Below are positions 55,468-64,000 of a stretch of DNA of 64,000 bases, piece by piece. The stretch's first letter is position 1; each line of letters opens with the position of its first letter. Location of the stretch: contig CALVHA010000012.1 in assembly GCA_944327255.1 (NCBI GenBank), forward strand, positions 1-64,000. Reading direction: 5' to 3'. Both the position numbers and the translations under genes were made by a program. The notes under the pieces were generated by a model that saw only the letters and a program-made list of their open reading frames with translations, did not search any database and had not been told where the DNA came from. The DNA is from Candidatus Gastranaerophilales bacterium (lineage in GTDB: Bacteria > Cyanobacteriota > Vampirovibrionia > Gastranaerophilales > Gastranaerophilaceae).

Positions 55468-57327
55468 TATGTGGAGTGCTCGAAGCGAATTTATTACAGC
55501 AATAAGGGTTACACCGACATCTGCAAATACTGCACCCCACATTGTCATAAAACCAAATGCTCCAAGTATCAAAAATACTACTTTGACACCTATCGCAAAA
55601 ATGATATTTTGTTTAACAATACTCATTGTTCTTTTTGAAATTTTGATTGCTGTGCTGATTTTAGAAGGATTATCATCCATTATAACAATGTCTGCGGCTT
55701 CTATTGCAGCATCAGATCCTAATCCCCCCATTGCGATTCCGACATCAGAACGAGTCAGGACAGGAGCATCATTTATTCCGTCTCCTGCAAAAATTACATT
55801 TTTATTTTTCGGTTTTTCATTTATTAATTCTTCTATTTTTTCAACTTTATCATCTGGTAAAAGCTGGGCATAAATGTTTGTTATTCCAAGTTGTTTCCCT
55901 ACGGCTTCTGCAGTTTTTAAGGAGTCTCCTGTAAGCATTACAATTTTATTCGCCAATTTTTTTAAAGAAATTATTGCATTGTAAGACTCAGTCTTTATTT
56001 CGTCAGAAATTGTGATATGACCTAAATATTCATTATTCTTAGCTACATAAATGATGGTACCTGATTTATCAATTTCAGGGTGTTGAATGTGATATTTTTC
56101 TAATAATTTGCTATTTCCTGCCAAAATTACATTATTATCAATATTTGCCTCTATGCCATTTCCGGCGATTTCTCTAACATTAGAGATTTTTTTGCTTGAA
56201 TCTTTGTTATATGCCGCCTTTAATGAAACAGCAATTGGATGATCAGAGTAATATTCTGCTAACGTCGCAAGTTCAAGCAATTCATCTTTGCTTATATTTG
56301 CCTCTGGGTTAACTTCAGTTACTGCAAAATTTCCTTTAGTAAGTGTTCCTGTTTTATCAAATACAACTGCGTAAGGATTTGATAATGCCTCAAGATATGT
56401 ACTGCCTTTTACTAAAATTCCGTTTTTTGAGGCTCCGCCAATCCCTGCAAAAAAGCCTAGAGGAACAGATATTACTAGAGCACAAGGACAAGAAATTACA
56501 AGAAATGTCAGGGCTCTCTCTATCCACAAGACAAATTCTCCTCCTATAATCAGTGGTGGTATAAATGCAAGTAATAATGCACCAGACACAACAAGCGGGG
56601 TGTAATATTTTGCAAATCTTGTTATAAAATTTTCTGTCTTAGCTTTTTTAGAACTGGCGTGTTCTACTAATTCTAATATTTTAGAAACAGTTGATTCTCT
56701 AAACTCTTTTGTAACTCTTATTTTTATAAGTCCATTCGTATCTATGCATCCGCTTATTGCATTACTGCCCTGCTTTATAATTTTAGGTGCAGATTCTCCA
56801 GTAAGCGCAGAGGTATCAACAGTTGCCTCTCCTTCAATTATAATTCCGTCTAAAGGAATTCTTTCTCCCGTTTTCACTATAATAATATCATCCATGTTGA
56901 TTTCATCAGGAGATTTTTTAATTATTTTACCGTTATCTTCAATGTTTGCATAATCGGGACGTATATCCATTAATTTGGTAATTGAATTTTTCGATTTTTT
57001 AATTGCTCTATGCTGAAAGTATTCTCCTATCTGATAGAGTATCATAACCATTACGGCTTCAGGATATTCATGTATTGCGATAGCTCCAAGGGTGGCTATC
57101 CCCATAAGAAAATTTTCATCAAAAATTTTCCCTTTCACAATATGCTTAAATGCTTTTGATAACACATCTCCACCGGCAATTAGATACGCAATCATAAATA
57201 TCGAAAATTTTATTGTTTCTGGGGTATCAAGCAATATGGCTATAATAAATATAAGTATGGCTGCAAAAATTTTCATTACTGGCATCGATTCGTCACAGTG
57301 TTCGTGGTTGTGTTCATGTTCGCACAT
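55450..57327 (-). CDS. zntA: Zinc/cadmium/lead-type P1B ATPase exporter
   Basis: 625 residues. No N-terminal CxxC metal-binding domain; instead a short His/Glu-rich head (CEHEHNHEHCDES). The transport motif is FLVISCPCALVISVP, phosphorylation site FDKTGTLTKG near residue 325, SDHPIAVSL, and the hinge GDGINDAPVLTRSD. The SCPC motif and ArsR-family partner indicate Zn/Cd/Pb export rather than copper. Divergent from arsR with an operator in its promoter. Confidence 0.93.
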   Translation of the reverse strand: MCEHEHNHEHCDESMPVMKIFAAILIFIIAILLDTPETIKFSIFMIAYLIAGGDVLSKAFKHIVKGKIFDENFLMGIATLGAIAIHEYPEAVMVMILYQIGEYFQHRAIKKSKNSITKLMDIRPDYANIEDNGKIIKKSPDEINMDDIIIVKTGERIPLDGIIIEGEATVDTSALTGESAPKIIKQGSNAISGCIDTNGLIKIRVTKEFRESTVSKILELVEHASSKKAKTENFITRFAKYYTPLVVSGALLLAFIPPLIIGGEFVLWIERALTFLVISCPCALVISVPLGFFAGIGGASKNGILVKGSTYLEALSNPYAVVFDKTGTLTKGNFAVTEVNPEANISKDELLELATLAEYYSDHPIAVSLKAAYNKDSSKKISNVREIAGNGIEANIDNNVILAGNSKLLEKYHIQHPEIDKSGTIIYVAKNNEYLGHITISDEIKTESYNAIISLKKLANKIVMLTGDSLKTAEAVGKQLGITNIYAQLLPDDKVEKIEELINEKPKNKNVIFAGDGINDAPVLTRSDVGIAMGGLGSDAAIEAADIVIMDDNPSKISTAIKISKRTMSIVKQNIIFAIGVKVVFLILGAFGFMTMWGAVFADVGVTLIAVINSLRALHIKTRGN

Positions 57328-57359
57328 AGTTTCTTCCTTATAAAACTGAATCTATTAAT

Positions 57360-57389
57360 ATTATAATTGAACAACTGTTCAATTGTCAA
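57360..57389 (-). promoter_or_regulatory. Promoter of the ATPase with nested ArsR operator
   Basis: Minus strand: TTGACA (57389-57384), an 18-base spacer and TATAAT (57365-57360). The spacer is filled by AATTGAACAACTGTTCAATT (57365-57384), containing TGAACA-AC-TGTTCA, the core of the SmtB/CzrA-type 12-2-12 operator. Bound repressor would cover both boxes. Confidence 0.85.
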
Positions 57390-57423
57390 GATTATGTTTG
57401 CTTTTCTTAAATAAAGTTTACAC

Positions 57424-57454
57424 AATTGAGCAACTGTTCAATTTATACTATAAT
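57424..57454 (+). promoter_or_regulatory. Promoter of arsR with second operator
   Basis: TTGAGC (57426-57431), a 17-base spacer and TATAAT (57449-57454). A second operator copy, AATTGAGCAACTGTTCAATT (57424-57443, one mismatch), overlaps the -35 and spacer, suggesting autorepression. The ATG is 9 bases after the -10 box, so the mRNA may be leaderless. Confidence 0.8.
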
Positions 57455-57463
57455 TAAATTGTT

Positions 57464-57814
57464 ATGGAAGATAAACGTTCGGATTGTGAAGCTGTTAATA
57501 TAGATATTGTAAACATGGTTAAGCCAAATATGCCTGATATGAATCTGCTGTATGAACTTTCCGATTTTTTTAAGGTAATGGGGGATGGAACAAGGATACA
57601 GCTTCTTTGGGCTCTTGAAGAAAGTGAAATGTGTGTAGGGGATCTTGCGGTCCTGTTAAATATGACAAAGTCTGCAGTATCCCATCAGTTAAAAGTTTTA
57701 AGGGGAGCGAAACTTGTGAGAGCCCGAAAAAAAGGAAAAAATGTGTACTATGCTTTAGATGATTATCATGTAAAAAGTATATTGGAAAAAGCTCTTGAAC
57801 ATATTGGAGAATAG
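57464..57814 (+). CDS. ArsR/SmtB-family zinc-sensing repressor
   Basis: 116 residues with a winged helix-turn-helix (MCVGDLAVLLNMTKSAVSHQLKVL). The last helix, DDYHVKSILEKALEHIGE, carries D-x-H-x10-H-x2-E, the alpha5 metal site of CzrA/SmtB zinc sensors. It binds the two palindromes upstream and releases them on zinc. It controls the divergent exporter. No ribosome site; translation may be leaderless. Confidence 0.93.
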   Translation: MEDKRSDCEAVNIDIVNMVKPNMPDMNLLYELSDFFKVMGDGTRIQLLWALEESEMCVGDLAVLLNMTKSAVSHQLKVLRGAKLVRARKKGKNVYYALDDYHVKSILEKALEHIGE

Positions 57815-57816
57815 TT

Positions 57817-58854
57817 TTAATCCGGTGTAATCCCAATTTTTAAACAATTATCTGTTTTTTTCTCAAATATTTTATAAGCTTCTTTTATTTTGCTTAAAGG
57901 TAATTTATGAGTAATTAAAAAATCCGTATTGATTGTTCCTGCACTAATCAATTCCAATAACTTCTTACAATTAACCGCATCAACTCCGCCTGTTTTAAAA
58001 ATAAGATTTTTCCCATACATTTGTGGAAGTGGCAGAATTTGATTTTGTTCATACATTGCGACTACTGCAACTATGGCATTTGCGCGTGCAATTTTCCATG
58101 CAAGTTCAAATGTGTTTTCTCCTCCTGCAGCTTCGATTACTCCATCAGACCCGCGTCCTGAAGTTAAGTCTTTTATTGCTGCTTCAATATCTGTTTTTGC
58201 TGGATTAAGCGTGATATCTGCAAGTTTTTCTTTTCTTACCAGTTCTAATCTGTTATCATCAATATCTATAGCAATAATTTTTTTTGCATTAAAAGTTTTA
58301 GCACTTAGCATTGAACATAAGCCGACGGGACCTGCTCCTATCACTACGATGGTATCATCAGGTGTTATTTCACATAATTCTGCTCCCCAGTATCCGCTTG
58401 ATAAAATATCTCCAACAAATAAGGCATTTTCATAACTTAGATTATCTGGAAGTTTCGCTAATCCGCAATCCGCATAGGGAACTCTTACATATTCGGCTTG
58501 GCACCCGTCGATGGAACATCCTAATTCCCAACCACCGTTTTCACAGTTATTTATAAACCCTTTTTTACAGAAAAAACATTCCCCGCAAAATGTTTCACAG
58601 TTTGCAGCAACTCTGTCTCCTACTTTAAGGTCTTTGACATCTTTACCTATTTCAACAATTTCTCCGACAAATTCATGTCCTAGTGTTGTTTCTGGAATTG
58701 CCTTCGGAACAAAACCGTTAATTATGTGCAAATCACTTGTGCAAATTGTTGATAATGTTACCTTTACTATTGCATCTCTGGGATGCAGGACCGTAGGAAT
58801 TTCTTTTGATATTAATTCAATTGTACTGTCTTTATGCCAGATTAAAGATTTCAT
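57817..58854 (-). CDS. Zinc-dependent medium-chain alcohol dehydrogenase
   Basis: 345 residues. Catalytic zinc ligands are in TICTSDLHI, TTLGHEFVGEIVEIG and the late Cys/Glu region. The structural zinc cluster is CETFCGECFFCKKGFINNC near residue 90. Rossmann motif VVIGAGPVGLCSM near residue 170. Substrate unknown (possibly a polyol or secondary alcohol). Its stop lies 2 bases from the arsR stop. Downstream placement near metal genes may be coincidental. Confidence 0.93.
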   Translation of the reverse strand: MKSLIWHKDSTIELISKEIPTVLHPRDAIVKVTLSTICTSDLHIINGFVPKAIPETTLGHEFVGEIVEIGKDVKDLKVGDRVAANCETFCGECFFCKKGFINNCENGGWELGCSIDGCQAEYVRVPYADCGLAKLPDNLSYENALFVGDILSSGYWGAELCEITPDDTIVVIGAGPVGLCSMLSAKTFNAKKIIAIDIDDNRLELVRKEKLADITLNPAKTDIEAAIKDLTSGRGSDGVIEAAGGENTFELAWKIARANAIVAVVAMYEQNQILPLPQMYGKNLIFKTGGVDAVNCKKLLELISAGTINTDFLITHKLPLSKIKEAYKIFEKKTDNCLKIGITPD

Positions 58855-58933
58855 ATTTTTATTTTTTCATAACTTTAAATAAATAGCAACATCAGTTTTT
58901 TTATTATATTATCTTATTTGAGAGGTGCTATAT

Positions 58934-59821
58934 ATGGTGGCTGAATTTTTTGAAAATATCGGGATGGCGGATTGGGCAGTTGATGCTGTAGTAGATAGCT
59001 TTGCTGTTTTACCGTTTTTGTTCGTAATATTTTTACTTGTTGAATTTTTTGAATTTTACTTTTCTGATAAAGTCAATAAATTTATGAAATCATCACAAAA
59101 AAGCGGACCTATAATTGGTAGTATAGCTGCGATTATTCCTCAATGCGGTTTTTCTGTTATTGCAAGTACTTTGTATGTAAGGCATTTCATAACTAGAGGG
59201 ACTCTGATTGCGATATATCTGGCAACTTCCGATGAGGCTATCCCGGTATTGCTTTCTAATCCTTCCCAGTATCATTTTATATTACCTATAATTTTTATAA
59301 AACTCATTGTCGCAATTATTGCCGGATATCTTGTGGATATTATCTTTAAACAGGACGAAGAAATGCCTGTTTCAACGACAGAAACGCATGTCGATACAGG
59401 ATGTTGTAATCACGAAATATTAACTCATAAAAGACGAAGTCTTATTATTCATCCGTTTAAGCATACGTTAAATATTTTTGTATTCATTCTATTGATAACT
59501 CTTGTTTTAAATTATTTTATAAGCGTAGACGCTATTAGTAATCTTTATTCTAATAATTCTTTGTTTTTTAAAATAATTCAGCCTGTTATCACGGCCTTTA
59601 TAGGTTTGATACCAAATTGTGCTGTTTCTATTGCAATAACTTTAATGCTTATAAAAGGTTCTATATCATTTGGTTCTGCTATGGCTGGTTTAATGTCTAA
59701 TGCAGGATTAGGTTTCCTTGTTTTGATTAAGGCAAATAAAATAAAAGATACTTTAAAGATTATTGCAATTCTTCTGGGAATAAGTATTATAAGCGGTATT
59801 TTTCTGCAATTTTTATATTAA
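58934..59821 (+). CDS. Putative heavy-metal exporter (ArsP_2 / putative manganese transporter family)
   Basis: About 295 residues with eight or more membrane helices. Two matching halves carry AIIPQCGFSVIAST near residue 60 and GLIPNCAVSIAIT near residue 230, i.e. an internal repeat with conserved Cys, and a His/Cys-bearing loop (HVDTGCCNHE) in the middle. ATG at 58934 with GAGAGG upstream is preferred to the GTG at 58925. It is near the zinc-responsive genes but has no visible copy of their operator. Confidence 0.8.
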   Translation: MVAEFFENIGMADWAVDAVVDSFAVLPFLFVIFLLVEFFEFYFSDKVNKFMKSSQKSGPIIGSIAAIIPQCGFSVIASTLYVRHFITRGTLIAIYLATSDEAIPVLLSNPSQYHFILPIIFIKLIVAIIAGYLVDIIFKQDEEMPVSTTETHVDTGCCNHEILTHKRRSLIIHPFKHTLNIFVFILLITLVLNYFISVDAISNLYSNNSLFFKIIQPVITAFIGLIPNCAVSIAITLMLIKGSISFGSAMAGLMSNAGLGFLVLIKANKIKDTLKIIAILLGISIISGIFLQFLY

Positions 59822-60510
59822 ATATTTGCTCCGCCTGTTGTCATTTTTCCGAAGACATTTGCACCTCCGTCTTTTTCGCGGATAACCTGCATGACAAATT
59901 CGTTAGCTTCTTTATCTCTGGCAATTGCTTCTTTAATTTTAATCATTTCTTCGTAGCTTAATTTTTTAAATGAAGCATTTTGGCTGTATTTTAGATATTT
60001 TTTGAATTTTTCCTGTGTTTTAAAATCGAATCCGGGTAGTTTCATCTTTAAGGAATACCATAAATAAAATTCTCTAAGAAGCATATAATAATCAATTTCT
60101 TTATCGCTTATTATAAATAAAGGTTTTGTTATAAAAATTGTTCCCTGACCGGTAATGATGTTAATATAAAGGGCTTTTATTCCATGTAATTCTGTTATAA
60201 GTCCTGTGTGTTCATTAACTTTTTCAAGAAGTTTGGTAGCATTTTTAATTTTAAATACCTTTGTCCCCTGCGCTTCTATATAATCAAGAAGTTTTTGAGG
60301 GTTATTATTTGTGGTTTTAATTATATCCGTAACATTTTTTTGAACTGTTGATATTACTTCTAATGTCTTAGCATTTAATGTCATAATTTCAGTTGATGAA
60401 ATTATGGTTTTTGACATATCATCGCCAAAAGATTTTTTTAGTAATTTTTCAAGAGTTTTTGCTCTGAATGTCAAAGCTAATCTTCTTATTTTTTGAGTTA
60501 GTTTTTTCAT
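59818..60510 (-). CDS. Hypothetical protein
   Basis: About 230 residues from ATG at 60510 (MKKLTQKIRRLALTFRAKT); the longer frame to 60573 adds an unsupported leader. Soluble, mixed helix/strand (LHGIKALYINIITGQGTIFI; YYMLLREFYLWYSLKMKLPG), ending in a Gly-rich tail (DGGANVFGKMTTGGANI). Unrecognised. Its stop overlaps that of the metal exporter in a shared TTAA. Confidence 0.75.
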   Translation of the reverse strand: MKKLTQKIRRLALTFRAKTLEKLLKKSFGDDMSKTIISSTEIMTLNAKTLEVISTVQKNVTDIIKTTNNNPQKLLDYIEAQGTKVFKIKNATKLLEKVNEHTGLITELHGIKALYINIITGQGTIFITKPLFIISDKEIDYYMLLREFYLWYSLKMKLPGFDFKTQEKFKKYLKYSQNASFKKLSYEEMIKIKEAIARDKEANEFVMQVIREKDGGANVFGKMTTGGANI

Positions 60511-60721
60511 AGATAAAGTATAACCTATACAGAAGAAAAATTTTTCATACAAGAAATGTAAATTTTGTAACAAAATTTATGCGAGATGAAAAGTATTGAA
60601 TTAAAAAGTTTTATTAAATATAGGGATTAGTTAAATCTGAGAGAGAAATGTTTATTAAGTTTGAATTCCAAACAAAATATCCGTTTAGTTATTACACCAA
60701 CTTGCAAAGGAGGTGTAGTTA

Positions 60722-62362
60722 ATGACTGTTGGGTTTAATGCTGATTTTGGAATGAATGTTAAGAAGTACCAACTTGCTAAAGGTAGTACTTTCTCAAAAA
60801 CATTTACCAATTCGTCTATTCAATCGAAATGGGATAGTAGTGTATTTACTAATGTTAGCAATAATCCATTCCGTGGCGGAGCATCCTTAAATATAAGTTT
60901 TAATCAATTAAAGACCTCTGCGCCTCAACAGCGTGCTGAGTTGTGGGATCGTTTGGAAGCAAAAGCTATGCAGAATGCGCAGAAAGCTAATGCAAGTATT
61001 CAGCAGGGTTCTACACAGCAAACAGGTAGTGGTGGTGCTAAAGGTATTCTAAGTGGAATAAATTCACTTGCAGATGCGATCGGCAGTACTTTTAAGAAAA
61101 AAGATTCAACATCTGCCGATGGTAAGGCTGCTCTTGATAAGATGAATCAGGCTGGTAGTATAGAAGAGTTAAAACCTGCGGTTGATCAAGCCGTTACTGA
61201 GCAAAAAAATGTCCAAAGGCAGGAAACACAATCAAATAATGATGTAAAAGTTGCGAATAAAGACGCAGATAATGCTCGAAAGAGCAAAATGCAAACAGAA
61301 GAAAATGTTAATCAGAGCCAAGAAACTTTAGAGACAAATAAAGGTATACATGACGAGACTAAAAACAAAGTTCAGCAGGCACAAGATAAGTTGACCAATG
61401 CTACTAATAATGTTAAAAATGCTGAACAAGCATTAGATGCAGCTAGGAGTGCTGCTACAGCGGAAAATCCGAATACTGCAGCAATAAATAAGGCTCAAGC
61501 TGATTTACGAGCTGCTCAACAAGAAGAAGCTCAAGCTAAAAAGGATTTAGAAGCGGCAAAACAAGAAGAAGCTCAAGCAAGTGAAGCGGTAGATCAGAGT
61601 GAAACTCAGGTAAACAATGCCGAACAACAAGATTCTAATGCTGCAAATCAGGTTGAAACTACTGAGGCTCAGGCTGATGACGCGATTCAAACAAACAAAG
61701 AAGTCACTCAAACAAATCAAGAAATGACTGCTGGTATAGAAGATGGAAAGCAAAAACTTGACCAGATGGAGGGACAAACTGCAGATGCTACTTCTGAAAC
61801 TGCGAATAATCCCTCTGAAGAACTTCAAAATGCAGGAATATCTCAAGGAACAGGTGCGTTAGAACAGCGGAACGGTCAATATTACTGCAACGGTTATCAA
61901 GTTTCTGAAGCTCAGTATAAAGCTGCTCAGTCAATGGATCAAAATGTTGTTAATGCAGGATTCTCACCGGGATCAACAACGGATGTATATGTAAATGGCA
62001 GTGATGAACCAAAAACATTTACAGTTCAGGAAGGGAAATATCTGGTCAATGGTCAGGAAGTTGATTCAAATACCTTCCTTCAAGAATATAATTCAGCAAA
62101 AGCTAATGAAGAAAGTGGTACAGGACAGGATATTTCATTGATTAATGATGATTATTCCAAATATAGTTCTCCTCAGTCTGCAAAGGAGCAATCTATTGCG
62201 CACAATGATACCCCTGCTGTTTCTTCAGGCAATTATGATCAAGATTCTTTAGAAGCAAAAAATGGGACAGTAGATGAGAATTTTAAGGCTAAAATGGAAG
62301 CACAAGAAGCCTTGGAACGGTCTTTGATTCGGAGTAAGAGCGGACATAAGATTAAAAGCTAA
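60722..62362 (+). CDS. Long coiled-coil hypothetical protein
   Basis: 546 residues, no signal peptide. N-terminus polar with PQQRAELWDRLEAKAM near residue 70, similar to DAKAQLWETYDKL of the 7357 protein. Residues ~150-370 are an Ala/Gln/Asn/Glu-rich coiled coil (QAQDKLTNATNNVKNAEQAL; EAKAKKD-type heptads). A globular part follows (GQYYCNGYQVSEAQYKAA; EGKYLVNGQEVDSNTFL, apparent repeats of a 'Y-x-NG-x-x-V' unit). AAAGGAGGTG precedes the ATG. Likely structural; family unknown. Confidence 0.82.
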   Translation: MTVGFNADFGMNVKKYQLAKGSTFSKTFTNSSIQSKWDSSVFTNVSNNPFRGGASLNISFNQLKTSAPQQRAELWDRLEAKAMQNAQKANASIQQGSTQQTGSGGAKGILSGINSLADAIGSTFKKKDSTSADGKAALDKMNQAGSIEELKPAVDQAVTEQKNVQRQETQSNNDVKVANKDADNARKSKMQTEENVNQSQETLETNKGIHDETKNKVQQAQDKLTNATNNVKNAEQALDAARSAATAENPNTAAINKAQADLRAAQQEEAQAKKDLEAAKQEEAQASEAVDQSETQVNNAEQQDSNAANQVETTEAQADDAIQTNKEVTQTNQEMTAGIEDGKQKLDQMEGQTADATSETANNPSEELQNAGISQGTGALEQRNGQYYCNGYQVSEAQYKAAQSMDQNVVNAGFSPGSTTDVYVNGSDEPKTFTVQEGKYLVNGQEVDSNTFLQEYNSAKANEESGTGQDISLINDDYSKYSSPQSAKEQSIAHNDTPAVSSGNYDQDSLEAKNGTVDENFKAKMEAQEALERSLIRSKSGHKIKS

Positions 62363-62397
62363 ATATTAAATTTGTATAAAGATTGTAAAAAATACAC

Positions 62398-62448
62398 TTG
62401 CTTTTTACAGGTGTTTGCGTTAAAATGTAATTGTGAAATAATTCACGA
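62398..62448 (+). promoter_or_regulatory. adhE promoter with Rex-like operator
   Basis: TTGCTT (62398-62403), a 17-base spacer and TAAAAT (62421-62426). The palindrome TTGTGAA-ATAA-TTCACGA (62431-62448, one mismatch) covers the predicted transcription start. It matches the TTGTGAA-N4-TTCACAA type of Rex site, and adhE is a classic target of this NADH-sensing repressor. Confidence 0.7.
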
Positions 62449-62556
62449 ATTTGATTTTTGTTTACCATTTCTGTTAAGATTAAGGAATTGCAAAAGTTTT
62501 AGGCGTGTGGAAAAGATTTCAAAAAACAAAATTTGTTATAAAAAGGAGAAAAACTT

Positions 62557-64000
62557 ATGGCAACAAAAAGCAAAAAAACAGTTGAAAACCTTGAAAAGAC
62601 TTTGAATAAGTCTGTTTTGGTTGACAACGCCGAGCAATTGGAATTGCTTATTGAAAGAGTTAAGAAAGCTCAGAAAATTTATTCAACATTTACTCAGGAA
62701 CAAGTGGATGCAATCTTCAAAGCTGCTGCTACGGCTGCAGATAAAGCCCGTATACCTTTAGCCAGAATGGCTGTTGAAGAAACAGGTATGGGAGTTCTTG
62801 AAGATAAAATTATTAAAAACCACTTCGCATCAGAATATATCTACAATAAACATAAAAATGCGAAAACCTGCGGTATTATTAAAGAAGATAAGACTAACGG
62901 TATTAAAATAGTAGCAGAACCTTTAGGTGTTATTGCAGGTATCGTTCCTACAACTAACCCTACATCTACTGCAATATTTAAAGCTTTAATTGCTTTAAAA
63001 ACAAGAAACGCAATTATCTTTTCACCGCACCCTAGAGCAAAAGAATGTACTATTGCTGCGGCAAAAGTAGTTTTGGAAGCTGCTGTTAAGGCAGGTGCTC
63101 CTGAAGATATTATCGGTTGGATTGATGTTCCTTCAATTGATCTTTCAAGCCAGTTGATGAAACACCCTTCAATTGCTTGTATCGTTGCAACAGGTGGTCC
63201 GGGAATGGTTAAAGCTGCTTACTCTTCAGGTAATCCTGCTTTAGGTGTAGGTCCTGGTAATGCTGCAGCTGTTATTGATGAAACTGCAGATATTCAAATG
63301 GCTGTTTCTTCAATCCTTATGTCAAAAACATTTGATAATGGTATGATTTGTGCTTCTGAACAATCTGTTGTTGTTGTTGATAAAGTATATGAAGAAGTAA
63401 AAAAAGAATTTATCTACAGAGGTGCATATCTTTTAAGTGCTGCTGATGAGAAGAAAATGATTGCTCTTCCATTCATTGATCCTAAACGTGGAACAGCTCA
63501 TCCTGATATCGTTGGTCAGAGTGCGCACAGAATTGCAGAACTTTCAGGTTTTGAAGTTCCTGAAAATGCAAAAATTCTTCTTGCTGAAAGACCTTCTGTT
63601 GATTGGGAAGATCCTTTCTCTAGAGAAAAATTGTCTCCGATTTTGACAATGTATAAAGCAAAAGATTTTGAAGATGCTGCAGAAATGGCTTATGAACTTG
63701 TTTCTAAAGGAGGAGCAGGTCATACTGCAGATCTTTATACTGATGCCCGTCATCAAGATAGAATTGACAGATATGCTGAAAAAATGCCTACTTGCAGAGT
63801 ATTGATTAACTCTCCATCAGCACAAGGTGGTATCGGTGATTTGTACAACTTTAAATTAGAACCGTCACTTTCTCTTGGTTGTGGTTCTTGGGGTAAAAAC
63901 GCTATCTCAGGTAACATTGGTGTCGAAAATTTATTGAACTACAAGACGGTTGCAGAAAGGAGAGAAAACATGCTCTGGTTCAAAGTTCCACCTAAAGTTT
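62557..64000 (+). CDS. adhE: Bifunctional aldehyde-alcohol dehydrogenase AdhE, truncated by the right edge
   Basis: 481 codons visible; the frame is open at 64000. The acetaldehyde (acetyl-CoA reducing) dehydrogenase half is seen: NAD-binding VAEPLGVIAGIVPTTNP near residue 115, ATGGPGMVKAAYSSGNPALG near 215, catalytic Cys265 in DNGMICASEQ, and the linker ENMLWFKVPPKV where AdhE proteins lead into the iron alcohol dehydrogenase half. Converts acetyl-CoA to ethanol with NADH during fermentation. AAAAGGAG precedes the ATG. A single-domain acylating dehydrogenase cannot be fully excluded. Confidence 0.93.
   Translation, partial: MATKSKKTVENLEKTLNKSVLVDNAEQLELLIERVKKAQKIYSTFTQEQVDAIFKAAATAADKARIPLARMAVEETGMGVLEDKIIKNHFASEYIYNKHKNAKTCGIIKEDKTNGIKIVAEPLGVIAGIVPTTNPTSTAIFKALIALKTRNAIIFSPHPRAKECTIAAAKVVLEAAVKAGAPEDIIGWIDVPSIDLSSQLMKHPSIACIVATGGPGMVKAAYSSGNPALGVGPGNAAAVIDETADIQMAVSSILMSKTFDNGMICASEQSVVVVDKVYEEVKKEFIYRGAYLLSAADEKKMIALPFIDPKRGTAHPDIVGQSAHRIAELSGFEVPENAKILLAERPSVDWEDPFSREKLSPILTMYKAKDFEDAAEMAYELVSKGGAGHTADLYTDARHQDRIDRYAEKMPTCRVLINSPSAQGGIGDLYNFKLEPSLSLGCGSWGKNAISGNIGVENLLNYKTVAERRENMLWFKVPPKV

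Noticed and set aside
61547..61846. 99-codon minus-strand frame
   Set aside because: Shadow of the repetitive coiled-coil coding sequence on the plus strand.
62372..62605. 77-codon plus-strand frame overlapping the adhE promoter
   Set aside because: Covers the promoter, the Rex-like site and the start of adhE in another frame; no ribosome site.

Overview
The window reads as chromosomal DNA of an AT-rich, non-photosynthetic relative of cyanobacteria, most likely a gut Gastranaerophilales (Melainabacteria / Vampirovibrionia). Supporting signs are a DUF3326 protein otherwise typical of cyanobacteria, long coiled-coil proteins beginning with a 'RYLGLTARKTNVEYEGQQ'-type N-terminus that I associate with this group, anaerobe-type oxygen defence (superoxide reductase, ferritin, flavin reductase-rubredoxin), a fermentation gene (adhE), and low G+C with many A/T homopolymers. 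Taxonomy is inferred from gene content only. No prophage, insertion sequence, CRISPR array or rRNA was seen.

Layout. 1-9.6 kb: the end of a lineage-specific coiled-coil protein, valS, rpsA, then a run of unrecognised, mostly helical proteins. 9.6-18.4 kb: glyS, a ferredoxin-NAD(P) reductase-like subunit with a small Cys protein and etfBA, ilvC, an HD-domain nuclease with two tandem thymidylate-kinase-like genes, and a frameshifted XRE regulator. 18.5-23 kb: three surface-glycan transferases. 23-31.4 kb: an NFACT/RqcH protein, more lineage-specific small proteins, ferritin and superoxide reductase, an OmpA-like protein, an M16 homologue without its zinc motif, and DUF3326. 31.5-38.8 kb: dnaK, two glycosyltransferase-like proteins with degenerate catalytic motifs, secDF, dapA. 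39-45.7 kb: two HExxH proteins, a mannose-6-phosphate-isomerase-like cupin, a lytic transglycosylase, HU, a SpoIID-like protein. 45.8-53.4 kb: tRNA-Arg(UCU), then one long co-oriented gene run. 53.4-64 kb: flavin reductase-rubredoxin, cupin and hydrolase, a zinc/cadmium cluster, lineage-specific proteins, and adhE running off the right edge.

The most coherent unusual unit is 46.1-53.4 kb. A promoter with MerR-type geometry (19-bp spacer holding an inverted repeat) precedes a membrane-anchored flavodoxin, a predicted Tat-exported lipoprotein aldo/keto reductase with two 4Fe-4S motifs, a NapH/NapG-like membrane Fe-S protein, TatA, TatC, and then LarB, LarC, a CbiM/NikM-like nickel permease and LarE. 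It looks like an extracytoplasmic electron-transfer chain packaged with its own export machinery and with nickel-pincer-cofactor synthesis, but without a larA target gene in view. LarC lacks the C-terminal LarC2 half.

Three genes (the XRE regulator, the NapH/NapG-like gene and cbiM) are each broken by a single-base length change in an A or T run. This suggests either homopolymer errors in the assembly or recent decay. Several promoter/operator arrangements are readable: two ArsR-family operators at the zinc ATPase/arsR divergent promoters, a Rex-like palindrome at the adhE start region, and a recurring TTTATATA-TG element before several lineage-specific genes.
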